Below, piece by piece: positions 44,213 to 52,597 of a DNA stretch of 64,000 bases; position 1 is the stretch's first letter, and every line of letters starts with the position of its first letter. A program made the position numbers and the translations under genes. The notes under the pieces are model-generated. The model was not told where the DNA came from. It worked only from the letters and a program-made list of their open reading frames with translations, and did not search any database. The DNA comes from RUG572 sp964386385 (lineage in GTDB: Bacteria > Verrucomicrobiota > Kiritimatiellia > RFP12 > UBA1067), in contig CAYLRN010000012.1 in the NCBI GenBank assembly GCA_964386385.1, positions 33,858 through 97,857 of the forward strand, written 5' to 3'.

Positions 44213-45392
44213 GGCCGACGCGCCCGCCTACGGCGAGACGTGCTACAGGCCGGACTGCAACATGGCGCGTCTCATACGGCCGCTCGACATGGACGTGCTG
44301 ACCGCCGCGAAGGAGCGCATAGGACACCTTCTCGACACCTTCGACACCCTTGCCGTCTCGTTTTCGGGAGGAAAGGACAGCCTCGCCGTACTTCACCTCG
44401 TGGAGGAGGTCTACCGCGAACGGGGCATCCGCGAGAAGGTGAAGGTCTTTTTTCGCGACGAGGAACTGATACCAGACGCGGTGGTTGACTTCGTGCAGGG
44501 CATCTGCATGAGCGGGCGGTACGATTTCGCCTACTACGCGATACCGCTCAAAAGCACGAAGTTCGTGCTGGGGCGCAACTACAACTACGTGCAGTTCGCC
44601 CCGTCGCGGAAGTGGCTTCGGCAACCGCCACCATACGCGATACGGCTTGCCGACGGCGACCGCCGCGTGTTCGACCAGTACACCGCCGACGAGTTCATCT
44701 GCGCCCGCTACCGCGGCCGCGTGGCCGTCGTGAACGGCATACGGGCGCAGGAATCGCTGATGCGCTTCCGCTCGTGCGTCAACAAGAAGAACGACAGCTA
44801 CATCACCGCGACGAAATGCGCCCGCGTCAAGTTCGCGAAACCCATATACGACTGGAGCGAGGATGACGTCTTCAAGTATTTCTGCCGCCGCAAAATCCAG
44901 TATTGCCCGATCTACGACGCGCAGACGTGGAACAACGAGCCGTTGCGCGTTTCCACCCCGCTTCACGCGGAGGCCGCAAAGCGTTTCGGCAAGTTGAAGA
45001 CCCTCTACCCTGAATACTACGAGGGGCTGATAACGCTCTTCCTCGAAATGCTGGCACAGGCGCGGTACTATTCCAGCCTGTCCGCCGACGCGGAGTTCTC
45101 GCGGTATCCGCACACGTTCGACGGGCTTCTGCGCTACGTGGAGGAGAAGATAGACGAGCAATGCCTACGCGCCCTTGCGAAGCGGAGGGTCGTGCGGGCG
45201 TGGACTACGCGGCAACGCCTTGAACGGCAGGGCAAGAAGAACCTCGGCGGCTACTCGTTGCGGCATCTCTTCAAGGCGGTGCAGACTGGCGCGTACAAGC
45301 GCGAGATTCTGCCCGCGCCCTTGAGCGCGTCCGACTTCGCGTTTGAGGGCTTGCCAGTGCCGTCAGACCCATCGGCAATCACGCGGCGGTGA
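44202..45392 (+). CDS. PAPS-reductase-like PP-loop protein (IbrA-like)
   Basis: The 396-residue protein has the PP-loop SFSGGKDSLAV (SGGKDS at 55-60) and the family element NGIRAQESLMRFR, with SWEDD-like DWSEDDVFKYF. A CNM/CYRPDCN pair near the N-terminus and C-terminal Cys could bind a metal. PP-loop members activate substrates as adenylates and include DndC, which sulfurates DNA. Partner and position suggest nucleic-acid modification or regulation, not sulfate assimilation, since no assimilation genes are near. Confidence 0.82.
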   Translation: MTHEADAPAYGETCYRPDCNMARLIRPLDMDVLTAAKERIGHLLDTFDTLAVSFSGGKDSLAVLHLVEEVYRERGIREKVKVFFRDEELIPDAVVDFVQGICMSGRYDFAYYAIPLKSTKFVLGRNYNYVQFAPSRKWLRQPPPYAIRLADGDRRVFDQYTADEFICARYRGRVAVVNGIRAQESLMRFRSCVNKKNDSYITATKCARVKFAKPIYDWSEDDVFKYFCRRKIQYCPIYDAQTWNNEPLRVSTPLHAEAAKRFGKLKTLYPEYYEGLITLFLEMLAQARYYSSLSADAEFSRYPHTFDGLLRYVEEKIDEQCLRALAKRRVVRAWTTRQRLERQGKKNLGGYSLRHLFKAVQTGAYKREILPAPLSASDFAFEGLPVPSDPSAITRR

Positions 45393-45402
45393 CGATTGCC
45401 CA

Positions 45403-45431
45403 TTGATTCGCAGTTGTCGGCATGGTACAAT
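45403..45431 (+). promoter_or_regulatory. Promoter of the GNAT-like gene
   Basis: TTGATT (45403-45408) and TACAAT (45426-45431), 17 bases apart, with TGG before the -10 box. Transcription should start about 45438, just before the leader motif. Confidence 0.6.
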
Positions 45432-45440
45432 GCGCGCCAA

Positions 45441-45452
45441 CCAAAACAGGAG
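45441..45452 (+). repeat. Prophage leader motif, copy 5
   Basis: CCAAAACAGGAG, three bases after the expected transcription start and eight bases before the ATG at 45461; here it contains the ribosome-binding site. Confidence 0.6.
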
Positions 45453-45460
45453 ACCTACCG

Positions 45461-45868
45461 ATGGAAACCAACGTAGAGCCGATTGGCTTTGCCGAAGCGT
45501 TGCCGCACAGGCGCGACGCGAAGAGGGAGCAAGTCTCCTTCACCAACCCGCAGGGCGCGGAGTGGTACGGCATACGGGACGGCGGGAGGCTGATAAGTTT
45601 CTTCTGCCTCGTCGCGGGCAGGGGCGGACGCTCCGCCCGCTTCAAGTCCAACTACACCGTGCCGGACATGAGGCGCAGAGGCTGTCTCGCCGCGTCCATA
45701 CGCTTTGCCCTTGCGTGGTGCGTCCAGCGACACATTCCCCTCCTGACGGCGTTCTGCACGGCTTCCAGCCTGCGGTCGCACGTCGCGCACGGGGCGAAGG
45801 CGGGAAAGGCGGCGGCAAACGGAACGACCTTCGTTAGGTACGCCGTCCTGAAACGGAGGACTGCATGA
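45461..45868 (+). CDS. GNAT-like acetyltransferase-fold protein
   Basis: The 135-residue protein shows a GNAT-like core: strand SFFCLVAG, strand KSNYTVPDMRRRG (the RRxG acyl-CoA loop in reduced form), helix CLAASIRFALAWCVQR and strand PLLTAFCTASS. The usual Q/RxxGxG is only partly kept, so the donor may not be acetyl-CoA. Related folds in phages modify DNA bases (Mom of phage Mu) or proteins. It has its own promoter and overlaps the next gene by ATGA. Confidence 0.6.
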   Translation: METNVEPIGFAEALPHRRDAKREQVSFTNPQGAEWYGIRDGGRLISFFCLVAGRGGRSARFKSNYTVPDMRRRGCLAASIRFALAWCVQRHIPLLTAFCTASSLRSHVAHGAKAGKAAANGTTFVRYAVLKRRTA

Positions 45869-46206
45869 CATCGTACAACGGATTCACGCCCGCGCAGAGG
45901 TGGCGCGGGCTTGCCATTGTGAAGCGGGCAATCGCCGACGGCGTGATACCGCCCGCCAACACCCTTCCATGTTCGCGGTGCGGACAGACGGAGGGCATGA
46001 TCATGTACCACAGCGAGGACTACACGCCGGAGCGCATAGTGGCGCAGGTCGTGCCGCTCTGCTGGCGTTGCCACATGATGCTGCATTGCAGATTCAGGCA
46101 TCCGAAGTCGTGGGAGAAGTACGCGGCGGAGGTTGCGTCGGGGACGAGATACCCGCCCGTGCACAGGCACTCGTGGCCGATTCTGAACCAACACTTCATC
46201 GACTGA
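45865..46206 (+). CDS. HNH-like zinc-finger protein
   Basis: The 113-residue protein has CSRCGQTEG and CWRCHMMLHCRFRHP, the four-Cys scaffold and CH..H arrangement of HNH/treble-clef nucleases, and YHSEDYTPER before the second pair. The canonical HNH histidines are partly present (MYHSEDY). A nicking or packaging-associated nuclease is the likely role; small HNH proteins often help terminases. Confidence 0.65.
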   Translation: MTSYNGFTPAQRWRGLAIVKRAIADGVIPPANTLPCSRCGQTEGMIMYHSEDYTPERIVAQVVPLCWRCHMMLHCRFRHPKSWEKYAAEVASGTRYPPVHRHSWPILNQHFID

Positions 46207-46239
46207 AAAACCCTTACTTGAAAACCGAAAGGAAGAACG

Positions 46240-46851
46240 ATGAAAATCGAGGACATGCCAATATCTCGCATCGTGTGGAGGAACGTTGACGGCCTATCCG
46301 CAAACGACTACAACCCGAACGTCGTGTATTCGCCGGAGCTGCGCCTGTTGCGCTTCTCGCTTCTGCGGCAGGGCTGGATTCAGCCCGTGCTCGTGACGAA
46401 GGACGGAACGATTATCGACGGCTTCCACCGCGCCTCGCTCGTCAAGACCGACAAGGAGGTGCGAGCGTTGACGAAGGGGAAAGTCCCCTGCGTGGAGATG
46501 GACTTGGACGAGGCCGACAGGATGCTCCTCACAATCCGCATCAACCGCGCGAAGGGTTCGCACATAGCCTTGAAGATGGCGGACATAATCAAGACGCTCG
46601 TGAACGACCACGGCCTGAGCCTTGACGAAATATGCAGCCAGATCGGGGCGACGAAGGACGAGGTCGACTTGCTTCTCATGGAGAACGTGTTCAAGGCGAA
46701 GGGCATAGACGAAAAGACCCCCTTCTCGCGGGCGTGGATTCCGGCAGTCAAGGGCGGTAGGCGGCTTGGCGGCGGCACGTCCGGCGCGGCTGTTGCGCGG
46801 AAGCCCGCGCAGAAGCGCAAGAACGGCCACGGGAGCGCGGGGAGGCGGTAG
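46240..46851 (+). CDS. ParB/Srx-domain protein 2
   Basis: The 203-residue protein has a ParB domain with QPVLVTKDGTIIDGFHRASL (GFHR at 61-64) and a following helical region (ALKMADIIKTLVNDHGLSLDEICSQIGATKDEV) that forms an HTH. The basic C-terminal tail may bind DNA. It differs from ParB 1, so it is not a recent duplicate. Its TAG overlaps the terL GTG by one base, which ties it to packaging. Confidence 0.78.
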   Translation: MKIEDMPISRIVWRNVDGLSANDYNPNVVYSPELRLLRFSLLRQGWIQPVLVTKDGTIIDGFHRASLVKTDKEVRALTKGKVPCVEMDLDEADRMLLTIRINRAKGSHIALKMADIIKTLVNDHGLSLDEICSQIGATKDEVDLLLMENVFKAKGIDEKTPFSRAWIPAVKGGRRLGGGTSGAAVARKPAQKRKNGHGSAGRR

Positions 46852-48221
46852 TGGCGGCAACCGCACGGGCGGCGGAGGCGAGGCGTTCTGCGGGGCAGGA
46901 AACGGCCTCCGCGCTGTTTGCGCCCGTGTACGGCCTGCCGTGGAACGACTTTCTGATGGCCGACCCCGACTTCTGCGCCGCATACGGCCTTGCGCCGCCC
47001 GCGGAGCCTGTGGTCGAGCAATGGTTCGCCGGAGGGCGCGGCTCGTTCAAGAGCTCCTACGTTTCGATCGCGATGATCGCCGCCCTCGCCGCCTGTCCCC
47101 GAGACAAGGCCGACTGGCACGGCATGGTCTTCCGCAAGGTCGCCGCCGACGTGGAGGGGAGCGTGTTCAACCAACTCGGATGGGCCATCGACACGCTTGG
47201 GCTGGGGGCGTACTTCACGCGCAAGCACAACCCCTTCCGCATCGTCCGCAACGACACGGGGCAATGCATCTTCTTCCACGGCCTCGACAAGGTGGAGAAG
47301 AAGAAATCCATCAAGCCGCCCTTCGGACGCTTCCGCTTTCTGTGGCTGGAGGAACTTGACCAGTTCGACGGCGCGAAGGAGGTGCGAACGCTCCGGCAGA
47401 GCGTCTTTCGCGGACAGGGGCTTGCGCAAAGCTTCTACTCGTACAACCCGCCCATATCCTCGACCAACTGGGTGAACGCGGAGGCGTTGAAGCCGAAGCG
47501 CGGGAAGAGGGTTTACCGCACGACCTACCTTGACGGCCCCATGGAATGGCTCGGAGACGAGTTCCTGCGCGAGGCGGAGGGCTTGCGCGAGAACAACCCG
47601 CGCCTGTACCGCCACGAATACCTCGGCATCCCTACAGGCACGGGGAGCGAGGTTTTCGAGAACGTGCGGGTGCAGGAAATAACGGACGAGCAGATAAGGG
47701 CGTTCCCCGTCCAGCGGTTCGGGCTGGACTTCGGCTTTGAGAACGACCCTACCGCGCTCGTGTGCGTCGGCTACGACCGCGCCCGCAAGACGGTCTACGT
47801 GTTCGACGAGTGGGTTGCCTACGGCAAGTTCGAGGACGGCATATTTGAGGCCATGGAAACGCTCGGCAAGGGGCGGTGGAACGACGCGGGCGTCGTCCTG
47901 AAGCCTATCATCGCGGACAACGCCTCGCCGTCCGCGATAGGCAACCTGCAGCGCATGGGCTGCAGGCGCATGGCGAAGACCATAAAGGGCAAGGGGAGCG
48001 TCGCGGAGGGCTTGCGGTGGCTACGCAGAAGATACCGCATCGTGATAGACCCGCGCCGCTGTCCCGTGGCGACAAAGGAGTTCACGGAGTACGAGTACGA
48101 GCGGACGGGGCGCGGGGAACTGACAGACCGCTACCCCGACAGGAACAACCACACGATAGACGCGGTGCGGTACGCGCTGGAGAACGACATTCTCTACGGC
48201 GAAGCGCCACGCCAGTTTTGA
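46851..48221 (+). CDS. terL: Terminase large subunit
   Basis: The 456-residue protein starts with GTG. The ATPase half has Walker A GGRGSFKSS (61-69), Walker B FLWLEELDQF and a coupling motif in FYSYNPP; the nuclease half has FGLDFGFENDPTA, IIADNASP and NNHTIDAVRYAL. It cuts and translocates phage DNA into the prohead. It is of the PBSX/Terminase_3 class. Confidence 0.95.
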   Translation: MAATARAAEARRSAGQETASALFAPVYGLPWNDFLMADPDFCAAYGLAPPAEPVVEQWFAGGRGSFKSSYVSIAMIAALAACPRDKADWHGMVFRKVAADVEGSVFNQLGWAIDTLGLGAYFTRKHNPFRIVRNDTGQCIFFHGLDKVEKKKSIKPPFGRFRFLWLEELDQFDGAKEVRTLRQSVFRGQGLAQSFYSYNPPISSTNWVNAEALKPKRGKRVYRTTYLDGPMEWLGDEFLREAEGLRENNPRLYRHEYLGIPTGTGSEVFENVRVQEITDEQIRAFPVQRFGLDFGFENDPTALVCVGYDRARKTVYVFDEWVAYGKFEDGIFEAMETLGKGRWNDAGVVLKPIIADNASPSAIGNLQRMGCRRMAKTIKGKGSVAEGLRWLRRRYRIVIDPRRCPVATKEFTEYEYERTGRGELTDRYPDRNNHTIDAVRYALENDILYGEAPRQF

Positions 48222-48419
48222 CATTCCGGCGCGAAACGCCGCAGAACGCGCCAAATCAGCCCTCTGACGGTACGACGGAAACTATACGGCGCGGCGTCCG
48301 CGACGCTGCGGGAGGGTTCATTTCGGGCGTCTGGCGCGATTCCGGCCGCACAACCCCGCCCGCTGATTCCGATTTGACCCTTCGGCTGATTCCGCGGAAA
48401 GGAAAACAGGAGCGACCGA

Positions 48420-49934
48420 ATGGGCACTACGATAATCTCCACCCGAAAGCACTTGTACTTCGGCAAGCGGGCGACGCAGATGCGGCGCAACCGCCTCGCC
48501 GTGCTCGGCGGCAGGGACTACGTCGACGCCCGGCTGTGGCGCGCGCCGAACGAGACGGACGCGCAATGGCTGGGGGACGCCGACGACGGCATCGTGGGGC
48601 GCAGGGAGAGAACCGCGCTCGTGAACGACGCGCAGCGCATCGCGTCGAAGATTCAGCAGTACATCTTCAAGAAGCCCATCGACCGCAAGGGCGCGGACAA
48701 GACCTTCCTCGCCAACGTGTCGGGGGAGCAGGGCGTGACGGAGTTCATGAAGAGCGTCTGCAACGCGATAACGACGCAGGGCTGGTGCTGGCTGCAGGCA
48801 GACCGCGCGCCCTACGCCCTCGACGAGACGGGCACGGTCGTGCCACGCACGTTGGCAGACCGCGCTCCCGTGCGCTGGAGGCTGTGGGAGGCCGTTGACG
48901 TGCCTGACTGGAGCATGGATTCGTCGGGCGTTCTGCAGTGGCTCGTGACGCGCTCCGTGGCGTATCTGAACGACAACCCCTACAAGGAGGCGAAGGTGGT
49001 GAACATTTCCACCCTGTACCGCCTCGTGGACGGTCGGGTGTGCGTGACGGAGGAGGCAGATAAGGAGGGAAGCGGGCTTGACTTGCGCACGGACGCGGAG
49101 GTCGTCGGCCTTGACCGCATACCCTTCATCCTCGTGGGCAAGCCGTCGCCGGACGCCTGGTGGTTCGATGACGTGGAAATGCTGCAGGCGCAGGCATTGA
49201 ACCTCGACAGCAACCACTTTGAGACGCTCATCGAGACGCTGTACCCGCAGCTCATCGCGCCAATGTCGCTCTTGAACACGCTGGACGTAAACCTCTCGCT
49301 GGAGAAGATGAGCGGCAAGGAGATAATCGCCCTGCAGCGCGAACTCATAAAGGGGCGCAAGAACCCATTTTACGAGAACGCGGAGGACAGGGGCGTGACA
49401 CGCTACCTGATACCTCCGTCCGACGGCATGAAGCTGCTTCCCGACGAGTGCGCCCGAAAGCGCAACCTTCTCTTCGACATGGCGGGACTTGCGCTCTTCA
49501 ACCGCGAGACGCGGCAAGTCCAGACGGCGGAGGCAAAGGCCTTCGACCAGATGGACACAAACGCGACGCTCGGCAACCGCGCTCTCATGCTGCAGGACGC
49601 GGAGAAGAGGCTTGTCGCCCTGTCGCGCTACTTCGACCCGTCCTTCAAGGAGTACGAGCCTGTCTATCCCGTGAAGTTCGACGTGATAGACGCGGCGGCA
49701 ATGTCACAGGCGGTGGAGACTGTCGTGAACCTTCCGCAAGTGACGCTCGGCATGAGGAAAATCTGTCTGCGCTCCGGCCTGAAACTTCTACAGGACATGG
49801 GAGCGGTCGAAGATGCCGACTTCGAGGAAACCATGAGGGAGATAGACGCGCTCAAACAGGCGGAAGTCCCCGCGTTCCATCCGCCGCGCTTCGGCGCGGA
49901 GGACGAGGACGATGATGGCGGAGACGACGAATGA
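48420..49934 (+). CDS. Portal protein (DUF4055-like)
   Basis: The 504-residue protein follows terL after 198 bases and AACAGGAG. It has the long-helix portal pattern (EAVDVPDWSMD, VEMLQAQALNLDSNHFETLIETLYPQL, SAEAKAFDQMDTNATL-type helices) and a DUF4055-like length. It forms the dodecameric entry for DNA in the capsid. The acidic tail (EDEDDDGGDDE) is disordered. The upstream gap holds small inverted repeats but no clear gene. Confidence 0.82.
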   Translation: MGTTIISTRKHLYFGKRATQMRRNRLAVLGGRDYVDARLWRAPNETDAQWLGDADDGIVGRRERTALVNDAQRIASKIQQYIFKKPIDRKGADKTFLANVSGEQGVTEFMKSVCNAITTQGWCWLQADRAPYALDETGTVVPRTLADRAPVRWRLWEAVDVPDWSMDSSGVLQWLVTRSVAYLNDNPYKEAKVVNISTLYRLVDGRVCVTEEADKEGSGLDLRTDAEVVGLDRIPFILVGKPSPDAWWFDDVEMLQAQALNLDSNHFETLIETLYPQLIAPMSLLNTLDVNLSLEKMSGKEIIALQRELIKGRKNPFYENAEDRGVTRYLIPPSDGMKLLPDECARKRNLLFDMAGLALFNRETRQVQTAEAKAFDQMDTNATLGNRALMLQDAEKRLVALSRYFDPSFKEYEPVYPVKFDVIDAAAMSQAVETVVNLPQVTLGMRKICLRSGLKLLQDMGAVEDADFEETMREIDALKQAEVPAFHPPRFGAEDEDDDGGDDE

Positions 49935-50070
49935 CGGCCTCGTTTGACAATCCTTCTGACAGTGGATTTCGGGCATCATCTCCACCCGTCCTTTCGGAGA
50001 ACGGAGACGCAACAGGGCGACACTGCCCGCCCTTGAACGGCAGCGACAACAACACAGGGAAGCGTAGCGC

Positions 50071-50739
50071 ATGAGCATCAAGGACATCCTAGCCAAAGTG
50101 GCGAAAGGGGAAGCCCTGACGGACGAGGAGAGGTCTTCCGTTGGCGGGTACGACCCACAAGCGGAGATGGACAAGGCCTCTGCCGCCGCCCGCCGCAAGG
50201 CGGAGAAGGAGCGCGACGAGTTCAAGGCGCAAGCCGAGAAGTCCGCCGCAGACCTCGCCGCCGCCATGGAGGCGCAGAGGAACCCGCAGAAGGACGACCA
50301 GCTCGCCAAACTGGCGAAGGAGGTCGAGAAGTTGACGAAGAAGAACGCGGAGGCCGAGGCCAAATTGAAGGCCAACGCCCGCATGGAGGCTATTCGCGCC
50401 GCCGCAAAGGCGAACGGCGCGGTCGCCGCGGATGGCATTTCCGCCGAAATCTTCGACATGCTACTCGACCGCGCCGTGGGCGACGTCGACACTGGCGACG
50501 AGGACGCGCTGAAAGGCGCGTTGGAGGCCTTCAAGACCGCGAACCCCGCAATGATTGCCGACCTCGGCAGGGGTGGAGTTAACGGCAAGGGGCGTCCGGC
50601 CGGGGGCGCCGATGCCGGCGGAGCGAACCCCTGGAGGGAAGGGAGCGTGAATCTGACGGAGCAGATGCGCCTCATAAACACGAACCCGACCGAAGCGGTG
50701 CGGCTGGCCTCCGAGGCCGGCGCGACGCTGAAACTGTAA
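50071..50739 (+). CDS. Capsid scaffold-like protein
   Basis: The 222-residue protein has an Ala/Lys/Glu coiled coil (residues 30-115) and a C-terminal segment LTEQMRLINTNPTEAVRLASEAG typical of phage scaffolds of the GP20 kind. It lies between portal and major capsid genes, as expected. It should guide capsid assembly and leave the prohead. Confidence 0.8.
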   Translation: MSIKDILAKVAKGEALTDEERSSVGGYDPQAEMDKASAAARRKAEKERDEFKAQAEKSAADLAAAMEAQRNPQKDDQLAKLAKEVEKLTKKNAEAEAKLKANARMEAIRAAAKANGAVAADGISAEIFDMLLDRAVGDVDTGDEDALKGALEAFKTANPAMIADLGRGGVNGKGRPAGGADAGGANPWREGSVNLTEQMRLINTNPTEAVRLASEAGATLKL

Positions 50740-50784
50740 ACCCGAAACGCCCGCAAGGGCAAACTTGCCGAAAGGGAAAAGACA

Positions 50785-51774
50785 ATGGCTGTCACCAAAC
50801 TCTCGGACGTGGTTTCCGCCGCCTCTCTGGCCGCGTTCACCCCGTTCTTCAACAAGGCGTACCACGACAACTCCGTGTTTCTTCAAAGCGGCATCGCGGC
50901 CACCGACCCGCTCATCGCGGCGCGTTGCGCACAGGCGGGCTTCGGCGGCAAGACAGTCAATATGCCCTTCTGGGGCGACCTTCTGGGAGACGACAATGTT
51001 TCGTCCGACACGGGCGACATCGAGGTGTCGAAGATTGCCCCCGGACAGGACGTTGCGGTAATCACCCGCCGTGACAAGGCTTTCGGCATCACCGACCTTG
51101 CCGTTGACCTCGCTGGCGACGACCCCGTCGGCTGGATTGCCTCGCGTCTCGGCGCGTACTGGGCGCGTCGAGACGAGGCGAAGATCATTCAGACCCTGAA
51201 GGGCATCTTCGCCTCCGACGGCGCGGGCGCGAACCTCGTGTACGACATTTCGGGAGAATCCGGCTCCGCCGCGATTCTCGACAATGACACGCTCATCTGG
51301 GCGGCGCAGAAACTGGGCGACAAGAAGGCGAACCTAACCGCCGTCGCCATGAACTCCGTCGCCGAGGCGTTCCTTGCGTCGCTTGACGCGCAGTCCACCC
51401 TCTACCGCCCGTCCGACGCGAAGGGTACGCTGCCGACGTACAACGGCAAGGCGATTGTCATGGACGACAATCTCGGCTACGACCCGGCCACGAAGATCTC
51501 CGAAATCTACCTGTTCGGCGAGGGCGCGGTCGCCTTGAACGGCTGCCCGTCCAAGAACGCCTTTGAGGCCGGACGCGACCCGCTGAAGAACGGCGGCGAG
51601 GACTACGTGGTTTCCCGCCACGCCGGCATCGCGCACGTTCGCGGCATGAAGTGGGTTGGCACTCCCGCGGGCGCTACGCCCACCAACTCCGAGCTCGCCA
51701 CGGCGGCGAACTGGTCGAAGGTCTACGACGACAAGGACATCCGCGTCGTGAAGCTCGTCTGCAAACTCGGCTGA
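50785..51774 (+). CDS. Major capsid protein
   Basis: The 329-residue protein belongs to the phage coat family with an HK97-like core: FFNKAYHDNSVFLQSGIAATDP, GGKTVNMPFWGDL, ITRRDKAFGITDLAVDLAGDDPVGWIASRLG, and YVVSRHAGIAHVRGMKW. It is the abundant shell protein. AAAGGG ahead of the ATG and the A/C-rich third-position usage fit high expression. A GC-rich hairpin follows the stop. Confidence 0.9.
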   Translation: MAVTKLSDVVSAASLAAFTPFFNKAYHDNSVFLQSGIAATDPLIAARCAQAGFGGKTVNMPFWGDLLGDDNVSSDTGDIEVSKIAPGQDVAVITRRDKAFGITDLAVDLAGDDPVGWIASRLGAYWARRDEAKIIQTLKGIFASDGAGANLVYDISGESGSAAILDNDTLIWAAQKLGDKKANLTAVAMNSVAEAFLASLDAQSTLYRPSDAKGTLPTYNGKAIVMDDNLGYDPATKISEIYLFGEGAVALNGCPSKNAFEAGRDPLKNGGEDYVVSRHAGIAHVRGMKWVGTPAGATPTNSELATAANWSKVYDDKDIRVVKLVCKLG

Positions 51775-51792
51775 CGGGCGGGCGGGCGCGGC

Positions 51793-51819
51793 GCGGCGGT
51801 TTACGGCATTTCCCGCCGC
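51793..51819 (+). terminator. Hairpin after the major capsid gene, weak candidate
   Basis: GCGGCGG and CCGCCGC pair over seven bases around a 13-base loop, 19 bases after the capsid stop, with no T-run. It could end part of the transcripts or stabilise the capsid mRNA. Confidence 0.35.
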
Positions 51820-51928
51820 CCGCTCCTGCCCATGCCTTGCGGCCAACCATGAGCGAAACGAAAGGAACAGGCGGAGCGGCTGGACTTCCGCATGGCGTAC
51901 CTGACGTTCCAGCAGCAGGAGGCGAGAC

Positions 51929-52189
51929 ATGGACATTGGAGACATTGGCGAACTGGCGGCGGCGGCGCGGGCGAGGAACGACGAGCGCATGGCGGCGAAG
52001 AACGCCGCGCTGACCGCTCCGCTACAGGGGCGCATTTCCGAACTGGAGACGCTGCTGGAGGAGGCCGTGAAACGCGGAGACGCTCTGGCGGCGTCGCTTG
52101 AGGAGGCGGAGGCGCGCGTCAAGACGCCTCAATCGCAGTTGCCCGCTTTCAAACAGGCGTCGAAGCCTGAGAAGAGGAAGGGCAAGTAG
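51929..52189 (+). CDS. Small coiled-coil phage head protein
   Basis: The 86-residue protein (GELAAAARARNDERMAAKN..., ELETLLEEAVKRGDALAASLEE) is a coiled coil with a Lys-rich tail. AGGAGG is seven bases upstream. Position between capsid and connector genes suggests a head decoration or assembly aid. Confidence 0.6.
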   Translation: MDIGDIGELAAAARARNDERMAAKNAALTAPLQGRISELETLLEEAVKRGDALAASLEEAEARVKTPQSQLPAFKQASKPEKRKGK

Positions 52190-52191
52190 CC

Positions 52192-52581
52192 ATGGCCATA
52201 AACGTACAGGGCGCATCCGAATACTTCCGCAACACGACCTTCTCCGCGAAGTGGGCTGAATACTCCACGGAACAGAGGTCGGCGGCGGTGGCACAGGCGA
52301 AACGCGAACTCTCAAAGACTCTTGGACGGCCTATGAGGGAGGACGAGCCACCCTACGCGGACGGCGACACGAAGCGCGACGAGTACGCGGTGTACGAGCA
52401 GGCCCTGTACTCGCTCGTCCGAGACGCGGAGCCTCTTGGCGGAGGCGCGGCCATTCCATCTCTCGACGCCGACGACCGCAGGCCAGTGGGCTTCACGCTC
52501 CGCGACGGCTGCGGCAACTGGTCGAAACGCGCCCTGTCATGGCTGGCGGACAAGTTGACCGTGACCGTAGTGATGGCGTAG
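52192..52581 (+). CDS. Probable head-tail connector-like protein
   Basis: The 129-residue protein is largely helical at the N-terminus (ASEYFRNTTFSAKWAEYSTEQRSAAVAQAKRELSK is helical from about residue 8 to 42) with a C-terminal strand region. Its place before the minor capsid gene matches gp6-like adaptor proteins. It starts two bases after the preceding stop. Confidence 0.55.
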   Translation: MAINVQGASEYFRNTTFSAKWAEYSTEQRSAAVAQAKRELSKTLGRPMREDEPPYADGDTKRDEYAVYEQALYSLVRDAEPLGGGAAIPSLDADDRRPVGFTLRDGCGNWSKRALSWLADKLTVTVVMA

Positions 52582-52597
52582 CCGCCGGAGGTGTCCG

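Noticed and set aside
51849..52013. A 54-codon frame overlapping the start of the small coiled-coil head gene
   Set aside because: No ribosome-binding site, out of frame with the better-supported gene at 51929.
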